From: Vandiemenella viatica
Taxonomy: Eukaryota; Arthropoda; Insecta; Orthoptera; Morabidae
Direction of reading: 5' to 3'
Length of the DNA: 64,000 nt
NCBI GenBank assembly: GCA_031002005.1
Contig: CM061914.1
Location: 195,194,685 to 195,258,684 of the forward strand
The position numbers and the translations under genes were made by a program. Shown piece by piece: positions 46,701-54,533 of this stretch. A model generated the notes under the pieces. It was given only the letters and a program-made list of their open reading frames with translations. It was not told the origin of the DNA and did no database searches. Numbering within the stretch: the first letter of the stretch is position 1; the number at the start of each line of letters is the position of its first letter.

Positions 46701-49202
46701 ACCTGTAAAACATTGAAAGAAGGAGAGCCATTGTACTGAAAACAATGTCTTTAGCACATGACAAGAAAAATATTGGTATTTATAATACTTCTGACTTATT
46801 AATAGGTAGTGCAATATGGGTTAGAAGAAGAAACTATCTGTGTAAGAATGGAGATTTTCTCGGCATTGAATATGAATAAAATCCTCTCGGGTAACTAGCC
46901 GTGTTAGTCCATTGATAAAACACGCGACCGAGTGTGGTGGGTGAGCGGTTAACATTCTGGCCTCGCATTCGGGAGGACGGCGGTTCGAATCCCCGTCCGG
47001 GCATCCAGATTTGGGTTTTCAATGGTTTCCCCAAATCGCTCCAGGCAAATACCGGGATGCTTCCTTCAAAAAGGCCATGGCCAAATTCCTTCCAGTTCCT
47101 TGTCCCCAGTCCCATCCCGCCTCCAATGACCTTAGCCGTCGACGAGGCATAAAGCAGTAAGAAGAAGAATAAGAAGAAAAAAGATAAAAAACAATGTTTC
47201 GGTGGTCATAACCTTTGCCACCATTGTCAAGTGACTGTTGCCCATGGGTTATAGAGCCGCTTATATGTGCGCGAAGTTCACGGTACGTCATCCTTTTATC
47301 CGTTCGGCCACTAGTAGCTATTGGCCGATTATAAAAAGGATGATGTAGTGTGGACTTCGCGCTGCATATAAGCAGCTCTATAACCCATGGGCAACAGTCA
47401 CTTGACAATGGTGGCAAAGGTTATGACCACCGAAACATTGTGTTTTATCGACGGACTCTCTTGGCTAGTAACCCGAGATGATTTTATTAAAAAATTATCT
47501 ATTACTAAAGAGGGAAAGTGTTGCATGGATGACATAAGTTGAGACCTTTGCCAGTTATAGTCTCCATCTGATGTGCCCACTTTCCACTTCATTACGACAT
47601 ATTTAGCAATTACACGGCTACAGTACCTGTAACTAAATAACATTGGCAGAACAATGCTTTGATGCGAAATAACAGAGCTTTATTAGCAAATAAGAATGTG
47701 CATATTGAAAGTTACTGTTGCTTACAATTAATGTCAGGATGGCACAGATACACAAAAAAATTAGGTAAAAGTAAAGGATTTTTTTTTTTTTTTTTTTGGG
47801 GGGGGGGGGGGGGGTTTGAACTCTTGGTCATTACTGGAGGATGATGTGCAGTAGAAGGGCATTATTGAAAACCGTGACGAAATATACCAGGTGTGGTGGG
47901 TGAGAGGTTAACATTCTGGCATTCGGGAAACAGGGTTCGAATCCCCATCTGGGCACCCAGATTTGGGTTTTCCATGGTTTCCCCAAATCACTCCAGGCGA
48001 ATGCCGGGATGCTATCTTCAAAAGGTGATGCCTGAATTCCTTCCCGTTCCTTGTCCCCAGTCCCATCCCGCCTCTAATGCCCTTCACATCGATGAGGCAT
48101 AAAGCCATAAGTAAAAAAAGTGACCAAATAGGAATCATTGGCTAGGAGTGTTGAAGTAGAAGCCAGTGAGGCTTGTTAAGTGATAGGTGTTTATTAGCAC
48201 AACACTATTTTCTTGTTTGTATGTATCAGTACTAAGAAAGAATACAGTGACGTATCAGATATGGAAAATGAATGAGCGAAGGGCTGTGAATCTAAAGCAA
48301 GTTTCCTGGGGAGTATCTGACATAAAAGTTGAAACAAAGAATCAGTCAACATTACTACTCGAGTCTGTATTCCTCCTCCTTTCTTAGGATCCCGTAGTCA
48401 AAATGGCAGAAAGCAGAACCCTTATAATTTTCTCAAGTTCATCCACCTGTATGCCACAGCATCGTAATTCAGCGGACTGTGCACCAGTGGTGATGATTTT
48501 TTTACTTGAAGCTGTATTCTGTTGATCGCAAAATAGATCCATGGACAAATTGACAAAAAGAAACGTGTTTCTCTTTTTGAGTGAGACTCACACTCTTTTC
48601 AAATTTATTTCGTCAATAGTATTAGGTGTTTTGAAACAATAAATCAAGCAAGCCTGCAATCACTGAATATACTTAAAAACCTTTTTGAGGTTTTCTTTTT
48701 ACTGAAGATAACGGCGCAGATTGTACGTTGTACCTTCTGACTAGCAGAAAATTCACTGACTGAGTCAATTTCCACTAATGGAATTTATATTTATTTTGTT
48801 TTTGGTGTTCTGAAACAGTATAAGCCTTATAAAACAAAATAATGACAGCATAAAAAAGGGAGGAATATGTTTAGAGTTTTTGCGCAAGCTTGCAAAAATG
48901 TGTAGCTTATTCCAAGTAAACTTTTCTTTGTGTTCTTATTTGTTTCCTAGAAAGCTATTAATTTTTACTTTATCCGTAATAAATGGACTTATGAACGTTT
49001 GTAACTGTTTTCAATTGATATATAAGCAAATGGGAATAAGTTCTCGAAACGCATCACGCGAAGCGTAATGAAACATCATCAAAAGTAACTGTCTTGCGGT
49101 AAAATTATTTGCGTATATGTCAAAGCTATTAATTGTTATACAAAAATTCTCTGTTCCTGCAGGCGGATGCGACGGTTGGCGAACACCACCCCGGGATGGT
49201 GA
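27244..49202 (+). CDS. Snr1: SNF5/SMARCB1 (Snr1), SWI/SNF core subunit, complete nine-exon gene
   Basis: Nine exons (27244-27324, 29325-29430, 32395-32524, 35557-35691, 40411-40538, 42190-42356, 43274-43464, 46324-46455, 49163-49202) join with no frame break into 369 codons and TGA; the human protein is 385 residues. The start [16 protein letters not shown] has a good context (AAAATGG). The N-terminal winged-helix-like domain spans residues 1 to about 105 ([20 protein letters not shown]). Two SNF5 repeats follow: about 165-245 ([35 protein letters not shown]) and 250-312 ([39 protein letters not shown]). The C-terminal basic helix is [20 protein letters not shown]. In flies and vertebrates this protein contacts the nucleosome and is essential to BAP/PBAP remodelling. 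It is divergent from ANKFY1. All introns carry repeats; one donor (exon 5, G|GTTAAC) is atypical. Confidence 0.97.
27530..28110. repeat. Dispersed repeat unit A (CCAGGCTGCATT family), copy 1
   Basis: Matches 36135-36740 over most of its length. Shared blocks are gatgaattcttgtagaactc, gcatgttaaaaatc, tatagttccttgtg, atctcgagaactaagcgag-like and atcaaactgcggcg. Inside are several rounds of a 'ggtccaggctgcatttcaac' plus 'ttttgagatacaatatct' motif, so each copy is itself a degenerate array. No coding frame; class unknown. Confidence 0.7.
28570..28760. repeat. Two further CCAGGCTGCATT-type units
   Basis: Two neighbouring diverged blocks carry tccaggctgtattccaac and tcctgactgcattccagt, each followed by taactgcca, ata.tgc and aa.taa.tgag. 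Confidence 0.5.
29012..29279. mobile_element. Palindromic element with the best hammerhead-like motifs on both strands
   Basis: The arms 29012-29140 and 29153-29279 are near-perfect reverse complements around a 12-base centre. On the plus strand, CCA (29188-29190) is followed by CTGACGA (29191-29197), a spare T, GCCC pairing with GGGC (29199-29202, 29213-29216), then GAAA (29217-29220), CGCGTA and TGG (29227-29229), which can close stem I with CCA. The minus-strand arm carries the same at 29104-29061. This matches the type-I hammerhead plan with the two-base-pair stem III (ACGCGT) known from Penelope-like retroelements. The spare T is a deviation, so activity is unproven. Confidence 0.75.
29325..29430 (+). 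CDS. Snr1: Snr1 exon 2
   Basis: Acceptor TTCACAG, donor GTAAGT. Encodes [20 protein letters not shown] and [16 protein letters not shown] hammerhead-like palindrome ends only about 46 bases before this exon. Confidence 0.97.
29660..29835 (+). repeat. tRNA-derived SINE, diverged copy
   Basis: Starts within the head (ctcaggcctcg), then a B-box region (gtttaaatccctgtccgg), core (ggttttccataaatttc) and caaaagaccatgaccgaatt. Lies in Snr1 intron 2. Confidence 0.65.
29906..30148. mobile_element. Palindromic element with exact CTGAGGA...GAAA apex
   Basis: Arms (attgaacattggataggat at the left and its complement at the right) pair over about 90 bases. Off-centre on the plus strand is CTGAGGA (30034-30040), A, GAGC pairing with GCTC (30042-30045, 30049-30052) across CAT, then GAAA (30053) and ATTTT. 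TA repeats lie on the left flank. Confidence 0.72.
30564..30620 (+). repeat. 57-base A run
   Basis: Uninterrupted poly(A). It could be the tail of a retroposed sequence to its left, but no element body was recognised, or simple expansion. Confidence 0.9.
31225..31760. mobile_element. Palindromic element, ~160-bp arms
   Basis: Left arm (ggtaggatgaaaaactgcc onward) and right arm (ending aaggctgtttttcattctac) are reverse complements. The right arm reads CTGAAGATG, ATCC/GGGT, CTGAAATGCATAG on the plus strand; the left arm has the same in inverse (CTGAAGATGG...GAAATGCATTGTG on minus). ATGCAT takes the place of ACGCGT, keeping the palindrome. The centre is a short-period TA-rich stretch. Confidence 0.75.
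32195..32285 (-). mobile_element. Half-element with exact CTGATGA...GAAAC hammerhead-like core
   Basis: On the minus strand ACAT is followed by CTGATGA (32265-32259), a stem that can fold as ACGGC with GCTGT, then GAAACGTC (from 32238) and GTGT (32230-32227), which can pair with ACAT as stem I. Outer sequences (ggatggtgttcta / tggacacc) suggest further pairing. No mirrored arm is present. It lies about 110 bases upstream of Snr1 exon 3. Confidence 0.65.
32395..32524 (+). CDS. Snr1: Snr1 exon 3
   Basis: Acceptor TTTCAG, donor GTAACC. Encodes [20 protein letters not shown] then [20 protein letters not shown], end of the winged-helix region. Confidence 0.97.
32755..33050. mobile_element. Palindromic element in Snr1 intron 3
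   Basis: Left end ggttagggaaatgaaccact and right end complement (ctcatttccctattct) bound arms that share gtgtttttg..ttttctgtgtg and gatggatgtggggc. Inner plus strand: TTGATAAAGGGCCAGACCTG followed by AAAATTAC, a diverged apex of the family. Confidence 0.68.
33114..33370. mobile_element. Palindromic element related to 19021-19320
   Basis: Same arms (acactcaccgctgatgaagg, gctgggaataatgaac and their complements) and the same CAAAAATAAGGC...GCC then GAAATATTGCG apex. Its left flank 33114-33146 matches the sequence just right of the 19021 copy in inverse, so the true element is longer than the palindrome. Confidence 0.72.
34718..34767 (-). repeat. 50-base T run
   Basis: Continuous T run in Snr1 intron 3, perhaps the A-tail of a minus-strand retroposed sequence to its right, but no body was recognised. 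The lysine-rich open frame across it is not a gene. Confidence 0.85.
35557..35691 (+). CDS. Snr1: Snr1 exon 4
   Basis: Acceptor TTTCAG, donor GTGAGT. Encodes the conserved linker [20 protein letters not shown] then [17 protein letters not shown]. Confidence 0.97.
36135..36740. repeat. Dispersed repeat unit A, copy 2
   Basis: Second copy of the sequence at 27530-28110 in the same orientation, with insertions and substitutions. Includes the motifs tctggtcaaggctgtatttc and tctggtctaggccacatttt. Lies in Snr1 intron 4. Confidence 0.7.
37130..37295 (+). repeat. Possible second retroposon type with A-tail
   Basis: A GC-richer block (ggatctgggaggtacaatgg, then ggttttccgcagccatcaac and gaatgctgggatggtcgcca) ends in a 16-base A run. 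The 'gaatgc.gggatggt' part resembles the core of the other SINE, suggesting a related short retroposon. Confidence 0.4.
37447..38460 (-). pseudogene. Hydrophobic open frames, possibly a chemoreceptor relic
   Basis: Two minus-strand frames (37842-37447 and 38454-38086) are rich in membrane-like stretches. The lower one contains [20 protein letters not shown] then [15 protein letters not shown], which loosely resembles the insect odorant-receptor pattern of a helix with a conserved Asp followed by a short His-containing helix. There is no initiator context, no splice evidence and a SINE fragment between them. The resemblance may be chance; I would not call it functional. Confidence 0.2.
38028..38130 (-). 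repeat. SINE 3' fragment
   Basis: Matches the tail half of the SINE in reverse (gacatcgaggtcattagagg, ggaatttagccaatgcctt, cattcacctggag-like). Truncated at the 5' side. Confidence 0.6.
40119..40345 (+). repeat. tRNA-derived SINE, full-length
   Basis: Head gcatggtgggtgagtggata (A-box-like), ctggtttgaatccccatccg (B box), core ggttttacacggtttcccgg, ccatggctgaattccttccc, and tail ctaatgacaaggtgtaaagcc followed by an A-rich run. It ends only about 65 bases before Snr1 exon 5. Confidence 0.82.
40411..40538 (+). CDS. Snr1: Snr1 exon 5 (atypical donor)
   Basis: Encodes [20 protein letters not shown] then [20 protein letters not shown]. It must end after AAC G, at a donor reading GTTAAC, because only this keeps the frame into exon 6 ([11 protein letters not shown]). 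The frame stops immediately inside the intron. Confidence 0.93.
40815..41085. mobile_element. Palindromic element in Snr1 intron 5
   Basis: Left side cacttaccacagataaaca, ttggtttgcagccttaatta, catatggca; right side is the complement (taattaaggttacaaacca, ccttcatctgtggtgaca). Inner plus strand reads TTAAGGTTACAAACCAAAAT followed by ATTGTTG, an eroded apex. A 15-base T run sits in the right arm. Confidence 0.65.
41090..42189. other. Snr1 intron 5 remainder
   Basis: No exon or element was recognised. Confidence 0.4.
42190..42356 (+). CDS. Snr1: Snr1 exon 6 (SNF5 repeat 1)
   Basis: Acceptor TTTCAG, donor GTGCGT. Encodes [20 protein letters not shown] then [19 protein letters not shown] and DQRVIIK. 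It is distinctly GC-rich. Confidence 0.97.
43274..43464 (+). CDS. Snr1: Snr1 exon 7 (SNF5 repeat 2)
   Basis: Acceptor TTTCTAG, donor GTACAT. Encodes [20 protein letters not shown] through [22 protein letters not shown]-rich against AT-rich introns. Confidence 0.97.
43900..44020 (-). mobile_element. Single-arm element of the palindromic family
   Basis: On the minus strand, CTTGAAGAAGGGCATAGCAT is followed by GAAATAGTG and then a T-rich run leading to the module ctttggtgagtggcggga. Only one arm is present. The related half-element at 44510-44640 (CTTGAAAAAGGGTGTTTACC then CGAAACTG, with GGGT/ACCC pairing) lies 600 bases away in the same orientation. Confidence 0.55.
44510..44640 (-). mobile_element. 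Second single-arm element of the same family
   Basis: The minus strand shows the hairpin GGGT..ACCC followed by GAAACTG and a run of T and TG, then the outer module gctttgctgactgttgggt. No mirrored arm. Confidence 0.55.
44695..45120 (+). pseudogene. Two decayed LINE 3' ends in tandem
   Basis: 44700-44760 encodes [19 protein letters not shown], the conserved C-terminal 'G.R.WN.LP.E' motif of non-LTR elements. A diverged second copy follows at about 45005-45080 (ggattggaacaaattaacga), with similar sequence after it (ggaattatcaccgg, aactcca) in both. Confidence 0.6.
45305..45405 (-). repeat. SINE fragment
   Basis: Reverse of the SINE head and core: gaggccactctcag-like head end, gggattcgtacc B-box, and cattcatctggagtgattat core. 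Confidence 0.55.
45761..45959. mobile_element. Short hAT-like MITE
   Basis: The right end, read inversely, is cagtggcggatccaggattt, a terminus seen in many animal hAT elements; the left end is a diverged version (aaatggcagatccagga). Flanking 8-mers ttaatgaa and ttattgac are similar, fitting a mutated 8-bp duplication. C-runs fill both subterminal parts. No coding frame. Confidence 0.6.
46324..46455 (+). CDS. Snr1: Snr1 exon 8
   Basis: Acceptor TCTGCAG, donor GTATGT. Encodes [20 protein letters not shown] then [20 protein letters not shown], a conserved C-terminal helix. Confidence 0.97.
46885..47480. mobile_element. Palindromic element interrupted by a SINE
   Basis: Outer ends ctctcgggtaactagccgtg and its diverged complement (gctagtaacccgagatg) match the arms of the 7043 and 57010 elements. 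The inner right arm reads CTTGACAATGGTGG, loop, CCACC, GAAACATTGTG (47401-47442), with stem II GGTGG/CCACC; the left arm mirrors it at about 47193-47240. The SINE at 46924-47182 sits inside the left GAAACATTGTG box. Confidence 0.75.
46924..47182 (+). repeat. tRNA-derived SINE, youngest-looking copy
   Basis: Head gtgtggtgggtgagcggtta, B box ggttcgaatccc, then core blocks ccagatttgggttttcaatg, ccccaaatcgctccaggcaa and ggccatggccaaattccttc, and a tail gaggcataaagcagtaag with an AAG-rich run. Flanks show a probable duplication (gataaaacac at 46914, gataaaaaaca at 47183). The tRNA-like promoter boxes are intact enough for Pol III; it is not a tRNA gene. Confidence 0.85.
47888..48115 (+). repeat. 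tRNA-derived SINE, full-length
   Basis: Same order of blocks: caggtgtggtgggtgagagg, gggttcgaatccccatctgg, gggttttccatggtttcccc, aatgccgggatgctatcttc, and tail gatgaggcataaagccataa. A small deletion removes part of the anticodon-arm region. Confidence 0.83.
48120..49162. other. Snr1 intron 8 remainder
   Basis: No recognised element apart from a short GAAACGCATCACGCGAAGCG-like run near 49035 that recalls the GAAACGCG box of the palindromic family but lacks the rest. Confidence 0.4.
49163..49202 (+). CDS. Snr1: Snr1 exon 9 (last coding exon)
   Basis: After acceptor CCTGCAG, 13 codons ([13 protein letters not shown], counting the split Arg) lead to TGA. The longer open frame here is another reading frame. 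Confidence 0.95.
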
Positions 49203-49684
49203 TCCAGCGTGGAATCAGCCGCGCCCTGAACGTGTTTCACTGCACAGTGCTGCCACAGATGAAGGGAGTTTGTGTTTAGTGATTTTTTTACTAGAATGAT
49301 GAAGATATATTAATTAGGAAGTATGACTGGTCACATGAACTGAAAACATTGTACAGTTTTTATTTTATTCTACTTTGAGTGTTCTTCCAGTTATCAGCAA
49401 TTTTTTATTTTTAAATATTGCATTCAAGATATTTGTATGGGCGACAAGAAAAAAAAAAAAATGCCACAAAGAAATTATAATTATGTGGATTAATGTATGA
49501 TAAAATTAAATCATTCATTCTTGTCTTCATTTATCTTGTCATTATGTTCTACTATGCAAGTAAAATTAATGCTTTGATATAGTTGTAGTTTTTCCTATAA
49601 CCACTGAAATTCTCTCTACCTCTTTCTAATATCCCAGGCAGTAGGTCATAGGTGACTAATTGGACAGAAATATTTATTTTGAAT

Positions 49685-49690
49685 AATAAA
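49685..49690 (+). other. Candidate poly(A) signal of Snr1
   Basis: AATAAA about 480 bases after the Snr1 stop. Another lies at 49928-49933, so the 3' end is uncertain. Confidence 0.4.
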
Positions 49691-49867
49691 TGCTGACAGT
49701 TTGTACATGGATTGTAGTGGAACCAAAAAAAATCGTTTTATTCAATAGATAGGAAATGCAGTAATAAGCACACATCAATTTTTAAGGGGGTTCTTTTCTT
49801 GGAGAGGAAGATGCATAAAAAAGCAGATGGACATCCCTTGAAGTGGAAACTATTAGAACTTATTTGG

Positions 49868-51213
49868 TTTATATATCAACTTTATAGCCATGTTTATGTC
49901 TATAAACATGTAATTTGGTACAGTTTTAATAAAAGAAGATATACTTTCAGCTTTTCTTTATTTAATAAAATGAGTTACATACTTCATGTTGTAGAAATTT
50001 CAGTCTTCTAGCCTCCCTTCTCTTTTAATTTCACTCTCTTGCCAAAACTGTATCTTAATATTTCAAAAATGTATTCAAGAGTTTGGAAAAAAAAGGAACA
50101 AGTTTACTCACAAGAAAGACAAACAAAACAACATTATGCACAACAACACATGGACGATATGTTAGTCCATCCCAGATGTGGAGCTACTGCAGATAAGAGA
50201 GATACAAGTGAACATTCTTATCATGTAGTGTGGCTATTTACTGAGAAGAGATTAGACTATTGAGAAAGATGTTACAATATCACCTTGAAGGGAAATGATC
50301 ACTTGAGGTTTTTTTGATGCTCTAAAAAAGGAATTATCATTTAATAGATATATGCTCCCAAGAAAGAGAACAAGAAACAACGATGTATTTTCAGATTTAA
50401 ACTTGTCACAAATTTGAACCAAATTTGTATTATCTTTGAAACTAAGGAAGATGGAAGTGGCTTCTAGGATATACAAATAATGTAGGAAAGGGAAAATAAC
50501 CCACCACACACCAAAGTTGATGGATGCAACAAGAAAAAACACGTAAGACAGACACACGAATACAATATTTCGGTATTGACCTTCTTCATGTAATAGAAAA
50601 TGAGCCATTTGGTTCCAGGGTGTGTGCACATAGAACGTTACCCCCATGACTGGCTAGGTATTGGGGGAACTGCTAAGAAGTGGACTATCGGTATGTCACA
50701 ATGTCTGAGATAATATATTGCAGGAAATGGTAAGATGAATATGAAAAAAAGTAAAAATAGTATAACAGAAAAAATATATTACCAATTAAAATGAAACCAC
50801 TATGATAATGACTTCTTTTACAAAACATGATAACAAAAACCAGTTTCAAATTATTTTCGACTTTGGTCACCCTTTCACTAGCCCTTCATTCTAATTGCTA
50901 GACCGCTGTATTTTCTATCAGTGTTACCATTAGGTAAATTCAAGGCAAAACTTTCAAGCATTCTCACGAATATTTTCCTTGAAACGGGCACCTTACTATT
51001 GAGGTATGTTACACTCTATCTAAAATTTGAGAGAAAACCCCAATGTCTGGTGGTGATAACAGAATGTGTTACTGTGCAGATTACTCTTTTATCTGTTTTA
51101 CATATCAACTTCATAGCTATAAGATGGTTTTATATATAAACATGTAATTTGGAACAGTTTTAATAAAAAAGATATACTTGCAGCTTTTATTTATTTAGTA
51201 AAATGTGTTACAT
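49868..51213. repeat. Direct repeat pair (~118 bp) flanking a half-element
   Basis: 49868-49983 and about 51096-51213 share ataaacatgtaatttgg, cagttttaataaaa and agatatact.gcagctttt-like blocks. Between them lies the half-element at 50440-50660. They may be remnants of one larger duplicated or inserted unit. Confidence 0.5.
50440..50660 (-). mobile_element. Single-arm element of the palindromic family
   Basis: Contains the terminal module gtggcttctaggatatacaa and ataacccaccacacacc. On the minus strand it has ACATGAAGAAGGTCAATACC followed by GAAATATTG (50600-50570), with GGT/ACC stem II. No mirrored arm nearby. Confidence 0.65.
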
Positions 51214-53500
51214 ATAATGCCCTCCCTCATATATTCTTTTTTTGCAAAATACCTAACATAAATGGGAAGATCAAGGGTCTGAACAACCATGGCCCATATG
51301 CAAGTCACTAAAAAGGCAAAGATACTCTTGCTTCATGGGGATACCTGGGAGAACAGCCAGAAACTACATGTTCATGTGGGGAGAGAAAAACTATGGTACA
51401 TCAAGTTGATCTCCAATCAGCTACTGACAAAGCCATCACATTGGCGGAAAAACTACCTCATATTTGATGCTGCCATCGACACAAGAAGAATTAATACTGG
51501 TGAACAATTTAAGCTGGTATTAAAGCTCTACCAACTTTCTTGTAATCACTTTTGAAATAAATTTACCATACAAACTGTTCAACAAACTACTATTTGGGTT
51601 CTAGACAAAGTACCTAACCCTTAAAAATACTCGTCGACTTAATATTTGACCATGCTTCAGCTATTAGTCTGGCTAATTATCTTTCAGTGACAAGTAATCC
51701 ACTAGTTCAATTGCTTCTGTAAGAAAGTTTTCCATAAAACATTTTTTTAAATCAGCTGTACATAGGCACATCACCAGTACTTTTCAGACACTGTCCACCA
51801 TTTAGCCCAATATCCAGATTTATAGTTTCTCAAAATCTCTCCTGTGGTGACACTACAACTCCCAAGGTCAAACTGCTCCAGGTTTCAGAATCTGATGAAT
51901 GCTATAGCCTCCTAACACTTCACTACAAGTCCATACTTCTGAATATACTCCATTTTGGCTATGAAGTGGTGTAATTGAAGGTAGCGAACAGATTCGCAGC
52001 AGCAATGAAAAAAACTGTATTCCAACCCCTTTTTCCCTCCAAATACGGAAACATTTAAGAAAAATGCTCCTCTTAAAATAAAGCTATGGAGGATTGCATA
52101 AAACAGCTGAAAAGGCTAAAAGGCAATCAGTTTTCATTTACAAAGTCCTCAAAATGAACATTTATAACTTTGAGATGTTTTTGAGCATAAACCCAAAATT
52201 AAATGCAACAAGGATATGTTAATGTTTGGGATAAAGAAGTGAGGGTACCAAAAGTAAATTTATGTATATCAGCAAACTTTTATGTCAGATAATACCCACA
52301 AAACAGTCTTACAAGTAGTGTTTGTACAGAAATAGCAGCTAAAACAATAGTTATACATGAACTGCTGCAAAAGCACAATTCTGCCCAACATGGTGCCTCT
52401 TGGACTATAGCATATTTTATCTCTGAACACATTCTAAATTTATTACTAAAACACTAATAGTACCAAGCCAGAATTATATAATCATTATAAAATTCTGTAA
52501 AATGATATGTATGTACCATCTGATACCAGTTACTTTTATTGAAACTATTTATTTATAAATTGTGTCTCAATGGTTTACATTGCAAACTTTACACAATTTT
52601 CTCAATGCTTTTTGTTCTTTCTTTACTTATCAGCTGTCATAAAATACTTGATTAGTGGTCTATATTCCAATTGCTATTTGTAGGAATAGTAATAGCAAGC
52701 CTTGTGCCATATTTTTCTACAGTTTCAATAATCTAAAAAAAAATTCCGATATGTTTGTGTGGAACAACCTAATCAACTCCTATTACTATGTTCTTGTTCA
52801 TACAAAACCCGTTTCCATGCCAGTTTTAGAAATTTACTTCAAACTAAGACATTACACTAAATGGGCCACTTTTGCACCAGTTTATTACTAAATAGACTAT
52901 GGGTGTCAGTCTACCAAATTTGCATACATTTAGTGGTGGCAAAGGTTTTTTTGTCTCCAGTTAAGATTTCAGCACTTTAAAAAATTGAACTGGTTCAAAA
53001 TATGTGGTCTATTAGTTAAGAGTTTTTCATTTTTGATACTTTGGAGAGCACTAAAATTGCTTGAGCAGAACTTTTCTTAGAACATGCTTGAAAGAGCGCA
53101 CTCATTACAAGACTGGCCACTTCTATTACAATTACACTAGGGGTTCATTATTAATCTTTTGAAAGATTTTTTTTTTGTCCTTGGGCAGTATATAACATAG
53201 TTAGAAAATTTGGGTTTTTATCAGAAATTTTTAGCAAATATGCATTGAATAACTTCAATTGTGATATCATAAGGTCTCTGTGACTTATTTGTTTAGTGCA
53301 GCTAAATAAAAAACTTAGGTTCTACATACAGAAAACAATATATGAAGGGGAAACTGTAATCAATGACTACATTCAGGCTCTATTCAGAGCACTAAAAACA
53401 ATTCCATAATATATTTATATAACACACAACATTGATATAATTTAAAACACTTGATTTTTTTTTTTTGATTTAATTTAATTGCAATGGAGCACAGGCTCTG
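51214..53500. other. Intergenic, no firm call
   Basis: A weak trace near 51340-51480 (GEQPETTCSCGERKTMVHQV in one frame) recalls the Cys-rich end of some LINE proteins but is too short to claim. Nothing else was recognised. Confidence 0.3.
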
Positions 53501-53519
53501 GTGGCAATTTCCCTACACA

Positions 53520-53828
53520 CCCATCTTCCCCCTATCCTGCACCTACCTACATTTGCCCTCTACAAATTTTATCTTTAAATTCTTTCAAAGTTTTCTGTAA
53601 ATTATTCATCATTTCTCTTGGTAACTCATTCCAATCCCTGACACCCTTACCTAAAAAAGAGAATCTTCCCACACCCTTGTGCCTGAAATCGAGTGTCAGC
53701 TTGTGGTCAGGGTCATCTTTTCCCTTCCATGCACTACTTTTCATACCAATTGCAATATCTTTCCATGCCTCATCGCCAGTATATGCCCTGTACACTCCCA
53801 TGACCCTCCTCATCCACCTGTCTTGCAA
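53520..53828 (-). pseudogene. LINE C-terminal fragment
   Basis: The minus strand encodes DDPDHKLTLDFRHKGVGRFS then LGKGVRDWNELPREMMNNLQ and KTLKEFKDKI. The 'R.WN.LP.E......L..FK' motif is the usual C-terminus of non-LTR reverse-transcriptase proteins. No reverse-transcriptase domain lies upstream on this strand. Confidence 0.65.
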
Positions 53829-54179
53829 TGAATCCCATTCCAGCTCCTTTGATACTTGCCGGAAATAATAGCATCTATGAACACGTTACTGTAAACATAA
53901 CAAATGCTTGTATAGAGGTTACGCAAACAAAAAGTGCGAAAGAATAGTGTGCTTTCAAAATGAAGCAAGTTTGTGTGATTAGGACACCATAGTGTATGTG
54001 TGAAACACACAAAATCAGCAAAACAAACACTGAAATTGAACTTTCCCAGACTTCAATGTAAAACGGGAAACAAAAACTGTAAGTAAAGTGTAATATTCAT
54101 GTCATTTAATAACAGATTAGAATCATAAATGTACTATAACAACACCAAAGCATGTACCATACATAAACTGTCCTATGGC

Positions 54180-54275
54180 ACAGAGGACGATTGAACAGAT
54201 AATCGAAACGCGTCCACCAAAAAAACCAAGTTTAGCTGCACTAAACAGATAAGTCACAGAAACCTTATTATTAAA
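54180..54275 (+). repeat. GAAACGCG-box sequence, inverted partner at 53270-53310
   Basis: Carries CAGAGGA, CGATT pairing with AATCG, then AAACGCGTCCACC (54182-54219), one mismatch from CUGANGA. Just after it, tttagctgcactaaacagat and the following bases match the reverse complement of about 53270-53310. This looks like an eroded member of the palindromic family with about 0.9 kb between arms. Confidence 0.5.
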
Positions 54276-54533
54276 GCAGCTAAGGATAAAAAAAAGGGCC
54301 TGAATATCAACATGTCAAATGCGATTATTTCCAAATATGTATTCATATATTTCTGACATAGGAAGTAGTCCCTCATCCGTCACCAGCACAATGCTTCCAC
54401 CACTAAAGCAATTTAGTGCCTGAGCCAACACCTATGAAGCAATGCACTCTGAGCTAATAACACATTCAGTTAATTAGTATTAACATATGGCAAAGTAATC
54501 ATGGAATAAAATTGTCTATATTACATGTAAATA

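Noticed and set aside
46924..47010. tRNA gene
   Set aside because: The B box and A-box-like region are present, but the cloverleaf is incomplete and the sequence continues into the SINE core; the same unit recurs many times in the window.
49035..49070. Hammerhead-like core (GAAACGCATCACGCGAAGCG)
   Set aside because: Has a GAAACGC run but no CUGANGA box or stem II before it.
49117..49299. 60-codon frame over the last Snr1 exon
   Set aside because: Different frame; the spliced frame ends at TGA 49202 with the conserved C-terminus.
53479..53868. 129-codon plus-strand frame
   Set aside because: Antisense to the LINE C-terminal fragment, which has the recognisable motif.
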